Below, piece after piece: positions 8,962-17,261 of a stretch of DNA of 64,000 bases (its first letter is position 1; each line of letters begins with the position of its first letter). The notes beneath the pieces were generated by a model, which did no database searches, was not told where the DNA came from, and was given only the letters and a program-made list of their open reading frames with translations. Origin of the DNA: JBFJKD01 sp041601945 (GTDB taxonomy: Bacteria; Pseudomonadota; Gammaproteobacteria; Pseudomonadales; Porticoccaceae). Made by a program: the position numbers and the translations under genes. The DNA lies in assembly GCA_041601945.1 (NCBI GenBank), contig JBFIHG010000003.1:1-64000 (forward strand). Direction: 5' to 3'.

Positions 8962-10350
8962 ATGGGCAATGACACAGATGTAATAGCTGCGCTTGCTACC
9001 GCGCCCGGGCGTGGGGGCATCGGCATCGTGCGGGTGTCAGGTCGAAACCTTGGGCCCATGTTGGAACAGCTGGTGGGTAAGATAACGCCCCCGCGCCAGG
9101 CTTACTACAGCGAATTCCGCGACGGGATGGGTGGGGTGGTCGATCAGGGATTGAGCCTGTTTTTCCCAGCACCAAAATCCTTTACCGGCGAAGACGTGGT
9201 CGAATTGCACGGTCACGGTGGCCCGGTGGTGATGGATGCACTGTTGGCGCGCGTTGTAGAGCTTGGTGCCCGGCTCGCCAGGCCGGGAGAGTTTTCCGAA
9301 CGGGCTTTTCTGAACGGCAAACTGGATCTGGCCCAGGCGGAGGGTATCGCCGATTTGATCGCGGCGGACTCTGATCAAGCAGCGCGCAACGCGCTACGCA
9401 CCCTGCAGGGCGCTTTTTCCCAACGCATCCACTCTCTTACGGAAGACCTGGTGCGCCTGCGCGTATATGTGGAGGCGGCCATTGATTTTCCCGAAGAAGA
9501 TATCGATTTTTTATCGGAGGGACGCGTAGCCGAGAGCCTCGATAACCTTGTTCAGAAGCTTGACAGCCTGGTGGCAGACGCTGGCCAGGGCGTGTTGCTA
9601 CAGGAAGGTATGACGGTGGTAATTGCCGGCAGGCCGAACGCCGGAAAATCCAGCTTGCTAAACCGGTTGTCGGGGCGCGATAGCGCTATTGTGACCAGCA
9701 TACCGGGCACCACCCGCGACCTGCTGCGCGAGCGTATCGATATCGACGGGATGCCGCTGCACATCGTCGATACTGCTGGTCTCAGAGAGAGTGCAGATGA
9801 AGTCGAACAGGAGGGTATGCGCCGCGCCTGGGAAGAAATCAGCCGAGCTGATCGGGTCTTATTTATGGTCGACAGCAGTGAATCCAGAGGTGTTATTGCG
9901 GAGCAGATATGGCCGGAGTTTTTTGCGCGCCTGCCCGAACACCAGCATCTGACTTTCCTGTTAAACAAAATTGATATATCTGGTCTGCCAGCAGGTCGGG
10001 ACATCAATCTTGGTGGGGTGACAAAGGAAAATAAAACCTACCCGGTGCTGCGCCTGTCCGCGACTACCGGCGCGGGGTTTGATGACTTGCGAGAACACCT
10101 CGCGGAGTGCATGGGTTACCGGGGTACTACGGAGGGATTATTCACTGCGCGTCGACGCCACCTCGACGCCCTCACCAATACCCAGAGGGTGTTGCGCGAC
10201 GCTGCCGAGCAACTACGTACCTCTGGTCAGGGTGAACTATTGGCTGCGGATTTGTTACAAGCCCAGCGTCTGGTTGGTCAAATTACCGGAGAGTTCACTA
10301 ACGACGATTTACTGGGGGAAATATTTTCAACGTTTTGTGTGGGGAAATAA
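8962..10350 (+). CDS. mnmE: tRNA modification GTPase MnmE (TrmE)
   Basis: Partner of MnmG in wobble-uridine modification. The 462 residues comprise an N-terminal tetrahydrofolate-binding domain, a helical domain and an inserted G domain. That domain has the P-loop GRPNAGKS (223-230), DTAGL (270-274) and NKID (335-338). The C-terminal CVGK (459-462) is the invariant Cys motif. It is the last gene of the rpmH-mnmE block and is read toward dnaA. In Pseudomonas-like genomes it would lie next to mnmG, pointing the other way. Confidence 0.98.
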   Translation: MGNDTDVIAALATAPGRGGIGIVRVSGRNLGPMLEQLVGKITPPRQAYYSEFRDGMGGVVDQGLSLFFPAPKSFTGEDVVELHGHGGPVVMDALLARVVELGARLARPGEFSERAFLNGKLDLAQAEGIADLIAADSDQAARNALRTLQGAFSQRIHSLTEDLVRLRVYVEAAIDFPEEDIDFLSEGRVAESLDNLVQKLDSLVADAGQGVLLQEGMTVVIAGRPNAGKSSLLNRLSGRDSAIVTSIPGTTRDLLRERIDIDGMPLHIVDTAGLRESADEVEQEGMRRAWEEISRADRVLFMVDSSESRGVIAEQIWPEFFARLPEHQHLTFLLNKIDISGLPAGRDINLGGVTKENKTYPVLRLSATTGAGFDDLREHLAECMGYRGTTEGLFTARRRHLDALTNTQRVLRDAAEQLRTSGQGELLAADLLQAQRLVGQITGEFTNDDLLGEIFSTFCVGK

Positions 10351-10469
10351 TGACAAATAGAAGGTTTTTGGTCACCAAGACTTCCCTGCTGGCGCTCGCC
10401 CTTCTCGAATCGTCGAAGTCTTTGTCGAAACACAGAAAGCCCACTGGCAACCCAAAAGAAATTAACAGG

Positions 10470-10478
10470 TTATCCACA
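10470..10478 (+). promoter_or_regulatory. DnaA box (perfect)
   Basis: TTATCCACA, identical to the strongest E. coli consensus. Confidence 0.85.
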
Positions 10479-10516
10479 ATATGTGATCAAAAAATAAGCG
10501 TTTTTATTCGCTAACC

Positions 10517-10525
10517 TGTGTAAAA
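10517..10525 (-). promoter_or_regulatory. DnaA box
   Basis: Minus-strand TTTTACACA fits TTWTNCACA. It lies inside the GCTAAC/GTTAGC dyad, next to an A-tract. Confidence 0.7.
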
Positions 10526-10607
10526 AAACAGTGTTAGCAAATTACCTAACATATTGAAATATAAAGTTATATTTGTTTTAAAAAAACGCGCTCGTTTTAA
10601 ATAAAGA

Positions 10608-10616
10608 TGTGGATAA
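10608..10616 (-). promoter_or_regulatory. DnaA box (perfect), near the dnaA promoter
   Basis: Minus-strand TTATCCACA just downstream of the candidate -10 at 10596-10601. DnaA bound here would cover the transcription start, which fits autorepression of dnaA as known in other species. Confidence 0.82.
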
Positions 10617-10713
10617 CAGCATCAATACCTCTTAGACTAACGATCCTTCACGAGCGCAACTTGCGAAGAATAAATAGCAGCAACTAATTAACTATAAAAT
10701 GGAGAAAGTCTTG

Positions 10714-12189
10714 GTGCAGAGGGCGTGGGAACAATGTTTGGGTCAATTACGGGAAGAAATGCCCGCGCAACAGTTCAACACCTGGATTCAGCCATTGCGG
10801 CTCGATGCTGACTTGATGGCGGACGGTGTGCGACTCATAGCACCCAACCGGTTTGTTCAGGATTGGGTGAACGATAAGTTTATCGATCGTATCCGCGAGT
10901 TGTATCAAGGAGTTTGTGGCAACACCATGGGTGCTGCGCAGTTAATGGTCGCCGCGCACGAGTCGGAGCCAGAATTTGTGGAGACGCCGCAGGCAGAATC
11001 ACGCGCCTACCCAGCGATGACGGCCACCACCGGTGCCCTGGGGACGTCAGGTGCGTCGCCTGGATCGACCGTCAGCGAAGAGAACGGCACAGGTATGCAG
11101 CGCGCGAATGACGCTCCTCAACAACCTTTGCGGCCTCGGGCCACCCGCCCGCAGCAGGAAGACGACCCGCGGGATTATCTAAACAAATCTTTCGTGTTCG
11201 ACTCATTTATCGAAGGCAAGTCCAATCAGTTGGCTCTGGCCGCATCCCGGCAGGTTGCTGAAAACCCGGGTGGGGGCTATAACCCCCTGTTTATTTACGG
11301 CGGTGTGGGCCTGGGGAAAACCCACTTGATGCACGCGGTGGGCAATGCGTTGCGGATCGCAAAACCAGATGCCAAAATCGTTTATCTGCACTCCGAGCGC
11401 TTTGTAGCGGATATGGTTAAGGCCTTGCAGTTAAACGCGATCAATGACTTTAAGCGCTTTTATCGTTCGGTGGATGCGCTACTGATTGACGACATACAGT
11501 TTTTTGCCAAGAAGGAGCGCTCCCAGGAGGAATTTTTTCATACATTTAATGCGTTGCTGGAAGGTGGTCAGCAAATGATCCTTACCAGCGACCGTTACCC
11601 AAAGGAGATAGACGGTGTTGAAGAGCGACTTAAATCGCGATTCGGTTGGGGCCTGACGGTCGTCGTCGAGCCGCCGGAGCTGGAGACTCGGGTAGCTATT
11701 TTAATCAAGAAAGCACAGCAGGCGAAAATCGAGCTACCCCACGAGGCGGCTTTTTTTATTGCCCAGCGTATTCGCTCCAACGTTCGCGAGCTGGAGGGGG
11801 CATTAAAACGCGTTATCGCCAGCGCACACTTCACAGGCCGACCCATCGACATCGAATTAATTCGCGACTCGCTCAAGGATTTGTTGGCCCTGCAGGACAA
11901 GCTGGTTACTATAGACAATATTCAGCGTACGGTGGCGGAGTACTACAAGATCAAACTGTCAGATTTATTATCCAAGCGTCGTAGCCGCTCAATTGCGAGA
12001 CCCAGGCAGGTGGCTATGGCCCTTGCAAGGGATCTGACCAACCGCAGTTTGCCGGAAATTGGCGAGGCCTTTGGGGGCCGGGATCACACCACGGTATTAC
12101 ACGCTTGCCGTAAGGTGAAAGAGCTAAAGGACACCTCCAGGGACATCGGTGAAGACATGAAACTCCTTTTGAGGCTATTGACAACCTGA
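10714..12189 (+). CDS. dnaA: Chromosomal replication initiator DnaA
   Basis: AAA+ initiator that binds DnaA boxes and unwinds oriC. It has domain I (WEQCLGQLREEMPAQQFNTW), a long low-complexity linker, and the AAA+ core with Walker A GGVGLGKT (about 196-203) and Walker B LLIDDIQF. The DNA-binding domain IV carries the signature GGRDHTTVLHACRKV near the C-terminus. I prefer the GTG at 10714 (491 residues). A GGAG Shine-Dalgarno (10701-10704) sits 9 bases before it, and it places the domain I Trp near residue 5 as in relatives. The ATG at 10699 has no ribosome-binding site; TTG at 10711 is also possible. Confidence 0.97.
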   Translation: MQRAWEQCLGQLREEMPAQQFNTWIQPLRLDADLMADGVRLIAPNRFVQDWVNDKFIDRIRELYQGVCGNTMGAAQLMVAAHESEPEFVETPQAESRAYPAMTATTGALGTSGASPGSTVSEENGTGMQRANDAPQQPLRPRATRPQQEDDPRDYLNKSFVFDSFIEGKSNQLALAASRQVAENPGGGYNPLFIYGGVGLGKTHLMHAVGNALRIAKPDAKIVYLHSERFVADMVKALQLNAINDFKRFYRSVDALLIDDIQFFAKKERSQEEFFHTFNALLEGGQQMILTSDRYPKEIDGVEERLKSRFGWGLTVVVEPPELETRVAILIKKAQQAKIELPHEAAFFIAQRIRSNVRELEGALKRVIASAHFTGRPIDIELIRDSLKDLLALQDKLVTIDNIQRTVAEYYKIKLSDLLSKRRSRSIARPRQVAMALARDLTNRSLPEIGEAFGGRDHTTVLHACRKVKELKDTSRDIGEDMKLLLRLLTT

Positions 12190-12248
12190 AAGCGAGCGCT
12201 TACTAACAAAAAACAGATAACCAACTATTTTGTAGAAGAGATACCACA

Positions 12249-13355
12249 ATGAAGTTCAGTATTTCCCGGGAAGCGTTTCTCAAACCCCTGCAGCTTGTTG
12301 CTGGCGTTGTAGAGCGCCGACAAACCTTACCGATTCTTGCCAACGTTCTGGTGGTGCTTGACGGTAATCAATTGTCACTCACTGGTACGGATCTGGAAGT
12401 TGAAATAGTCGGACGCGCTACTCTGGCTGAAGCGGGTGAAGGTGGTGAGGTAACGGTTCCGGCGCGCAAACTGGTAGATATTTGCCGCTCTCTGCCCGAC
12501 GGCTCAACCATCAAGTTTGTTAGTGACACCGGTGGGCGCATAGTGCTGACCAGTGGGCGCAGCCGTTTCACCCTGGCTACCTTGCCAGCCAATGAATTTC
12601 CCAGCGTCGACGATGGTCCGGGTCAGCTGGAATTTGCCACCACACGCACCAACCTCAAGGGCCTGCTGGACAGTACGGCATTTGCGATGGCCCACCAGGA
12701 CGTTCGTTACTACCTCAACGGTATGTTGTGGGAAGCGAGCGCCGGTCAGCTGCGGGCTGTCGCCACGGATGGACATCGTCTGGCTATGAGTACGTTGGCG
12801 GTGAACGACCTGGACATCAGCGAAAAAGTGGGGGCCATCCTGCCGCGTAAAGGGGTGGTGGAGCTGTCCCGCCTGTTAAATGAGGATGGAGATCTTAAGG
12901 TGGTTATTGGCAATAACCACATCCGGGTGAGTGGCGATGATTTCCTGTTCACGTCAAAGCTGGTGGATGGTGCTTACCCTGACTATAACCGAGTATTGCC
13001 AAAAGGGGGGACCCGCCTTCTCGAAGGGGGTCGCGACGATTTACGCAGCGCTTTCAGTCGAACGGCTATTTTATCTAACGAGAAATATCGTGGTGTTCGC
13101 TTGCTCCTCAGTGACGGCCAGCTCAAGATGGTGGCAAACAATCCCGAGCAGGAGGAAGCCGAGGAAGAACTCACAGTCAGTTACAGTAGTGAAGATCTGG
13201 AAATAGGCTTCAACGTCAGTTACATCATCGACGTGTTAAACGTGCTTGGCGGCGAACAGGTGCGCTTTACATTTTCAGACGCAAATAGCAGTGCGCTCAT
13301 GGAGGATCCAAAGCAGGAACAGGCGGTCTACGTTATCATGCCCATGCGTCTGTAA
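12249..13355 (+). CDS. dnaN: DNA polymerase III beta subunit (sliding clamp)
   Basis: Ring-shaped processivity clamp for DNA polymerase III. The 368-residue product has three repeated clamp domains. It begins MKFSISREAFLKPLQLVAGVVERR and ends with the conserved YVIMPMRL, whose MPMRL contacts partner peptides. It is placed 59 bases after dnaA and 24 bases before recF, the standard dnaA-dnaN-recF-gyrB order. Confidence 0.98.
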   Translation: MKFSISREAFLKPLQLVAGVVERRQTLPILANVLVVLDGNQLSLTGTDLEVEIVGRATLAEAGEGGEVTVPARKLVDICRSLPDGSTIKFVSDTGGRIVLTSGRSRFTLATLPANEFPSVDDGPGQLEFATTRTNLKGLLDSTAFAMAHQDVRYYLNGMLWEASAGQLRAVATDGHRLAMSTLAVNDLDISEKVGAILPRKGVVELSRLLNEDGDLKVVIGNNHIRVSGDDFLFTSKLVDGAYPDYNRVLPKGGTRLLEGGRDDLRSAFSRTAILSNEKYRGVRLLLSDGQLKMVANNPEQEEAEEELTVSYSSEDLEIGFNVSYIIDVLNVLGGEQVRFTFSDANSSALMEDPKQEQAVYVIMPMRL

Positions 13356-13379
13356 AAATAAAACCATGCTTTCTCTCCT

Positions 13380-14507
13380 ATGTATCTAAGGCAGCTCGAT
13401 GTCCACGGGTTGCGTAATCTTCAGTCTGTTAAGTTATCGCCCGGCCCGCGCATCAACACGATATGTGGGCCCAACGGCAGCGGAAAAACCAGTCTGCTGG
13501 AGGCTATCTACCTTCTCGGTCGCGGCCGCTCCTTTCGTACGCGCACCCTTAAATCGGTAATTAATACCCAAACAGATGCCTGCACGGTGTTTGGCCTGGT
13601 GCGCCGGGAAGAAGCTATCGCTGGCGGCGAAGGCGGTCAGAAGCGCGACGTGCCCGTGGGGGTGAGCCGTAACCGCTCAGGCGCTTTTCATTTCAAACTG
13701 GATGGCGAGCGGGTCTATGCTTCGTCTGCACTGGCCCAAACCCTGCCGCTACTACTGCTAAACAACGACAGCTTTCAGCTGCTGGAAGGGGGGCCGCAGG
13801 GCCGGCGGCAGTATTTGGACTGGGGAGTGTTCCACGTGGAACACGACTTTAAGGAGCTTTGGCGTCGGCTGGCCCGCTGTCTGCAACACCGCAATTCATT
13901 GCTTCGTCATGATAGAATAGACCCCGCAGAAATCGCTTTGTGGGACGCCCAGTTTATTGAGCTTTCGGAACGCGTAACCGCCCAACGAAAACGCTACCTA
14001 GACGCGCTTGCGCCGCGTATTAGCCAGGTGTTACAGCGTCTTTCCCCGGTCAAAGACCTGCATTTTCGATTTCATTGCGGCTGGGATGAGAGATTGTCGC
14101 TTGCAGAAGTGCTGGTCAAAGATCGGCGGCGGGATCAGCAGGGCAGGGTCACCCACCATGGACCTCATCGTGCAGACCTGAAAATATTATGTGGGGATCA
14201 CCCGGCTGCGGAGGTGCTGTCGAGGGGGCAATCGAAAGCTCTGGTTACGGCAATGCTATTGGCCCAGGGGCTGTTTTATTTTGAGGCCACTGGCCGCACC
14301 TGTGTCTATTTGTTCGATGATCTGCCAGCGGAGCTCGATTTGGTACACCGTCACGCCGTGGCTTCGTTCCTGGGCGAGATGCAGGCTCAGGCATTTATCA
14401 CGGGAACCGATGAAGTGGAGCTGTCATCTCTTTGGTCCCAGCGCAACAATGGAGAGATTGATAAAACAGTGTTCCACGTGGAACAGGGGGTAGTTAGTCG
14501 TGTTTAG
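13380..14507 (+). CDS. recF: DNA replication and repair protein RecF
   Basis: SMC-like ATPase that, with RecO and RecR, loads RecA at gaps. Walker A GPNGSGKTSLLEA starts at residue 30. The ABC-type signature LSRGQSKALV and Walker B region VYLFDDLPAELD lie in the C-terminal half. The length (375) is normal. Two 16-base parS palindromes are embedded, at codons 150-155 and 364-369, both read in the same phase as Val-Phe-His-Val-Glu. The second lies in the last dozen codons, where protein constraint should be weak. Confidence 0.97.
   Translation: MYLRQLDVHGLRNLQSVKLSPGPRINTICGPNGSGKTSLLEAIYLLGRGRSFRTRTLKSVINTQTDACTVFGLVRREEAIAGGEGGQKRDVPVGVSRNRSGAFHFKLDGERVYASSALAQTLPLLLLNNDSFQLLEGGPQGRRQYLDWGVFHVEHDFKELWRRLARCLQHRNSLLRHDRIDPAEIALWDAQFIELSERVTAQRKRYLDALAPRISQVLQRLSPVKDLHFRFHCGWDERLSLAEVLVKDRRRDQQGRVTHHGPHRADLKILCGDHPAAEVLSRGQSKALVTAMLLAQGLFYFEATGRTCVYLFDDLPAELDLVHRHAVASFLGEMQAQAFITGTDEVELSSLWSQRNNGEIDKTVFHVEQGVVSRV
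13828..13843. promoter_or_regulatory. parS site 1, inside recF
   Basis: TGTTCCACGTGGAACA is a perfect 16-base palindrome, extended to 18 by the flanking G and C. It is identical to the parS consensus bound by chromosomal ParB proteins. It lies about 3.2 kb from the oriC candidate. Confidence 0.93.
14470..14485. promoter_or_regulatory. parS site 2, end of recF
   Basis: A second perfect TGTTCCACGTGGAACA, 642 bases (exactly 214 codons) from the first. It sits close to the recF stop and 53 bases before the gyrB start. Confidence 0.93.
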
Positions 14508-14537
14508 TCTTTGTGTCAAACGGAAGAAGGATAGCGC

Positions 14538-16955
14538 ATGAGCGAGGAAAAGAACTACGATTCGTCCAGTATCAAGGTCCTGAAAGGGCTTGACGCCGTA
14601 CGCAAGCGCCCTGGTATGTATATTGGCGACACCGACGACGGTACTGGCCTTCACCATATGGTATTTGAACTGGTAGACAACGCCATCGACGAAGCGCTCG
14701 CTGGCCACTGTACCGAAGTGAAGGTGATTATTCATCCGGACGAGTCCGTGACGGTAACGGACAATGGCCGGGGCATCCCTGTCGATGAGCACGAGGAAGG
14801 GGTATCCGCCGCCGAGGTGATCATGACGGTACTCCACGCAGGAGGCAAATTTGACGATAACAGTTACAAAGTGTCTGGCGGGTTACACGGCGTAGGGGTT
14901 TCGGTGGTGAATGCGCTATCTGAGACCCTTAAGCTCGTGATTCGTAGAGATGGCAGGGTATACGAGCAAATCTATCACCACGGGGTACCGGAGGCGCCGT
15001 TGGCTGCTGTGGGCGAAACACAGGGTAAAGGAACAGATGTGACATTTTGGCCGTCCACCGGCACCTTTACACAGATCAACTTCCATTTCGATATTCTAGC
15101 CAAGCGCCTGCGGGAGCTGTCATTTCTCAATTCCGGGGTACGCATCGTGCTCCAGGATGAGCGCACGGGAAAAGAAGAGCTCTATGAATACGAGGGTGGT
15201 CTGAAGGCTTTCGTCGAATTTCTCAACCTGAACAAGACCGGGGTCAATCGCGTTTTTTACTTCACCACCCAGCGCGACGATGGGGTTGGTGTAGAGGCTG
15301 CACTGCAATGGAATGACGGGTTTCAGGAAAATATTTTTTGTTACACCAACAATATTCCGCAACGGGACGGTGGAACCCATCTGGCCGGATTTCGTTCGGC
15401 CCTGACGCGTAGCCTGAATACCTACATTGAGAAGGAGGGCATCGCTGCTAAAACTAAGGTTGCCACCACCGGAGAGGATGCCCGTGAAGGGCTGACCGCC
15501 GTTATTTCCGTAAAAGTCCCGGATCCCAAATTTTCGTCGCAAACAAAGGACAAATTAGTCAGCTCTGAAGTGAAGACAGCGGTGGAACAGGAAGTTGGCA
15601 CTAAATTTAATGACTACTTGTTGGAAAACCCTCAGGAAGCCAAAAGCATTGTTATGAAAATGGTAGAGGCCGCGCGTGCCCGGGAGGCCGCCCGCAAGGC
15701 GCGAGATATGACTCGCCGTAAAGGCGCCCTCGATATCGCCGGACTGCCCGGTAAACTCGCAGACTGCCGAGAAAAAGATCCGGCATTGTCCGAGCTCTAT
15801 TTGGTGGAGGGCGACTCGGCGGGTGGATCGGCGAAACAGGGGCGGGACCGCAGCAATCAGGCGATTTTGCCCTTGAAAGGGAAAATCTTGAATGTGGAAA
15901 AAGCCCGATTTGACAAAATGTTGTCCAGCGCCGAAGTCGGAACCCTGATAACCGCGCTGGGTTGTGGGATCGGTCCCCAGGAATTTAATGTGGACAAGCT
16001 GCGCTACCACACCATTGTCATCATGACCGATGCGGACGTGGACGGTTCGCATATTCGCACCTTGCTACTCACCTTCTTTTTTCGCCAGATGCGTGAGCTT
16101 GTCGACCGCGGTCATATTTTTATCGCCCAGCCGCCCCTGTACAAAATAAGCAAAGGTAAGCAAGAGCAATACCTGAAGGACGACGTCGCTTTAACGGAGT
16201 TTCTAACGCAGTCTGCATTGGCGACGGCAGCTCTGCATGTCAACGGGGAAGCACCAGCCCTGAGCGGAGAAGCGCTCGAAGCGCTGGTCAAGCATTATCG
16301 TCGGGTCATGGGGATTATCGAACGCATGTCCCGCGTCTACCCGCAGGAAATACTTGACCAAATGGTATACATACCAAAAATTGATGCCACCCAGTTGGCT
16401 GATCGAAGCGCTGTCGAACAATGGTGTCAACATTTGCAAACAGCCTTTTACAGCGGCACCAATTCTCGCAGCCACCATTACGAGTTTTTTGTGCACGAGG
16501 ATGTCGAGCGCCACCTGTTTTTACCGGTGGCGGCGGTGGTTGCCCATGGCGCGCGCATAACCTATGAATTCAAAAGAGATTTCTTTTTATCCGGGGAGTA
16601 TCGAGCTATCGTTGCTCTGGGGGAAGAGCTGCAGGGCTTACTTGAGGATGGCGCTTACGTACAACGTGGCGATAAGAACAAGGCCGTGGAAAGTTTTCCG
16701 GAGGCGTTAAATTGGCTAATGGATGAGTCACGTCGTGGCTTTACTATTCAGCGCTATAAAGGGCTGGGTGAAATGAACCCGGAGCAGTTGTGGGACACCA
16801 CTATGAACCCGGAAACACGGCGTATGTTACGGGTCACTGTGGAAGACGCGATTGGCGCCGATCAGATGTTTAATACATTGATGGGTGATCAGGTAGAGCC
16901 GCGCAGAAACTTCATTGAAACCAATGCGTTATCGGTAGCTAACCTGGATATTTAA
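14538..16955 (+). CDS. gyrB: DNA gyrase subunit B
   Basis: ATPase subunit of type II topoisomerase that introduces negative supercoils. The GHKL ATPase region carries the catalytic Glu at 44 (HHMVFELVDNAIDEA). The Toprim metal ligands fall at Glu424 (VEGDSAGGS) and Asp498/Asp500 (DADVDGSHI), the same numbers as in E. coli. The 805-residue length includes the insertion in the C-terminal half typical of Gram-negative GyrB. A Shine-Dalgarno AGGA precedes the ATG. It ends the dnaA-dnaN-recF-gyrB series. Confidence 0.98.
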   Translation: MSEEKNYDSSSIKVLKGLDAVRKRPGMYIGDTDDGTGLHHMVFELVDNAIDEALAGHCTEVKVIIHPDESVTVTDNGRGIPVDEHEEGVSAAEVIMTVLHAGGKFDDNSYKVSGGLHGVGVSVVNALSETLKLVIRRDGRVYEQIYHHGVPEAPLAAVGETQGKGTDVTFWPSTGTFTQINFHFDILAKRLRELSFLNSGVRIVLQDERTGKEELYEYEGGLKAFVEFLNLNKTGVNRVFYFTTQRDDGVGVEAALQWNDGFQENIFCYTNNIPQRDGGTHLAGFRSALTRSLNTYIEKEGIAAKTKVATTGEDAREGLTAVISVKVPDPKFSSQTKDKLVSSEVKTAVEQEVGTKFNDYLLENPQEAKSIVMKMVEAARAREAARKARDMTRRKGALDIAGLPGKLADCREKDPALSELYLVEGDSAGGSAKQGRDRSNQAILPLKGKILNVEKARFDKMLSSAEVGTLITALGCGIGPQEFNVDKLRYHTIVIMTDADVDGSHIRTLLLTFFFRQMRELVDRGHIFIAQPPLYKISKGKQEQYLKDDVALTEFLTQSALATAALHVNGEAPALSGEALEALVKHYRRVMGIIERMSRVYPQEILDQMVYIPKIDATQLADRSAVEQWCQHLQTAFYSGTNSRSHHYEFFVHEDVERHLFLPVAAVVAHGARITYEFKRDFFLSGEYRAIVALGEELQGLLEDGAYVQRGDKNKAVESFPEALNWLMDESRRGFTIQRYKGLGEMNPEQLWDTTMNPETRRMLRVTVEDAIGADQMFNTLMGDQVEPRRNFIETNALSVANLDI

Positions 16956-16967
16956 GGTGGTTAATAC

Positions 16968-17001
16968 AGTGTCCTACGGAATGGACTCCGCTTGCGACAC
17001 T
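16968..17001 (+). terminator. Nested hairpin after gyrB
   Basis: AGTGTC (16968-16973) pairs with GACACT (16996-17001) and encloses a second stem, CGGA/TCCG. It starts 13 bases after the gyrB stop. There is no T-run, so it may be an RNA 3' end stabiliser or a weak terminator rather than a classic intrinsic terminator. Confidence 0.4.
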
Positions 17002-17051
17002 CTCCCATCACGATACTCGCGGTGCAAAATGCGGGGTTTCGGAGCAGGTGG

Positions 17052-17207
17052 CTAGGTGTTCCGGGTGTCGGTTTTTCGACGCCCGGGGCCCGCGCGTCGA
17101 TCCTCGTGATAAAGATCTATCCGCGTTTCCTGACGGCGCTCGGCGAGAGTTCGGCGCAAGCCGCGGCGACGCTCCGGCCCCTGGTAACTGGTATCCTCTA
17201 TTTGCAT
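17052..17207 (-). CDS. Small Arg-rich protein of unknown function
   Basis: A short reading frame downstream of the acyltransferase gene on the same strand. From the ATG at 17207 it gives 51 residues; a TTG at 17249, 12 bases after the acyltransferase stop, would give 65. The product is rich in RR pairs (GPERRRG, LAERRQ, HEDRRAGPGRRKTD), a spaced pattern that I associate with small uncharacterised gammaproteobacterial proteins. The repeated (E/D)RR spacing does not look like random coding. No membrane segment is present. No Shine-Dalgarno is clear for either start, so the boundaries are uncertain. Confidence 0.5.
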   Translation of the reverse strand: MQIEDTSYQGPERRRGLRRTLAERRQETRIDLYHEDRRAGPGRRKTDTRNT

Positions 17208-17261
17208 AATTGGGTGCAGAGCCCGCGATTCAAACGCTTCGAAATACAAATTTGACTGTAA

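Larger units (their letters stand above)
10351..10698. other. Probable oriC / dnaA regulatory region
   Basis: This non-coding gap upstream of dnaA has three sites matching TTWTNCACA: 10470-10478 (+), 10517-10525 (-) and 10608-10616 (-). Between the last two lies a strongly AT-rich stretch (about 10541-10607), a candidate unwinding element. An imperfect dyad, GCTAAC (10510-10515) with GTTAGC (10533-10538), surrounds the middle box and an A-tract. A second inverted repeat of 8-base arms (10377-10384 and 10415-10422) lies near mnmE. A weak -35/-10 pair (10573-10578, 10596-10601) could be the dnaA promoter. Only two GATC sites occur, so Dam/SeqA control is unlikely. Origin function is inferred. 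Confidence 0.72.

Noticed and set aside
10377..10422. Inverted repeat AAGACTTC/GAAGTCTT after mnmE as a terminator
   Set aside because: The loop is 30 bases, the stem only 8 and the T-run short; mentioned in the oriC entry but not called as a terminator.
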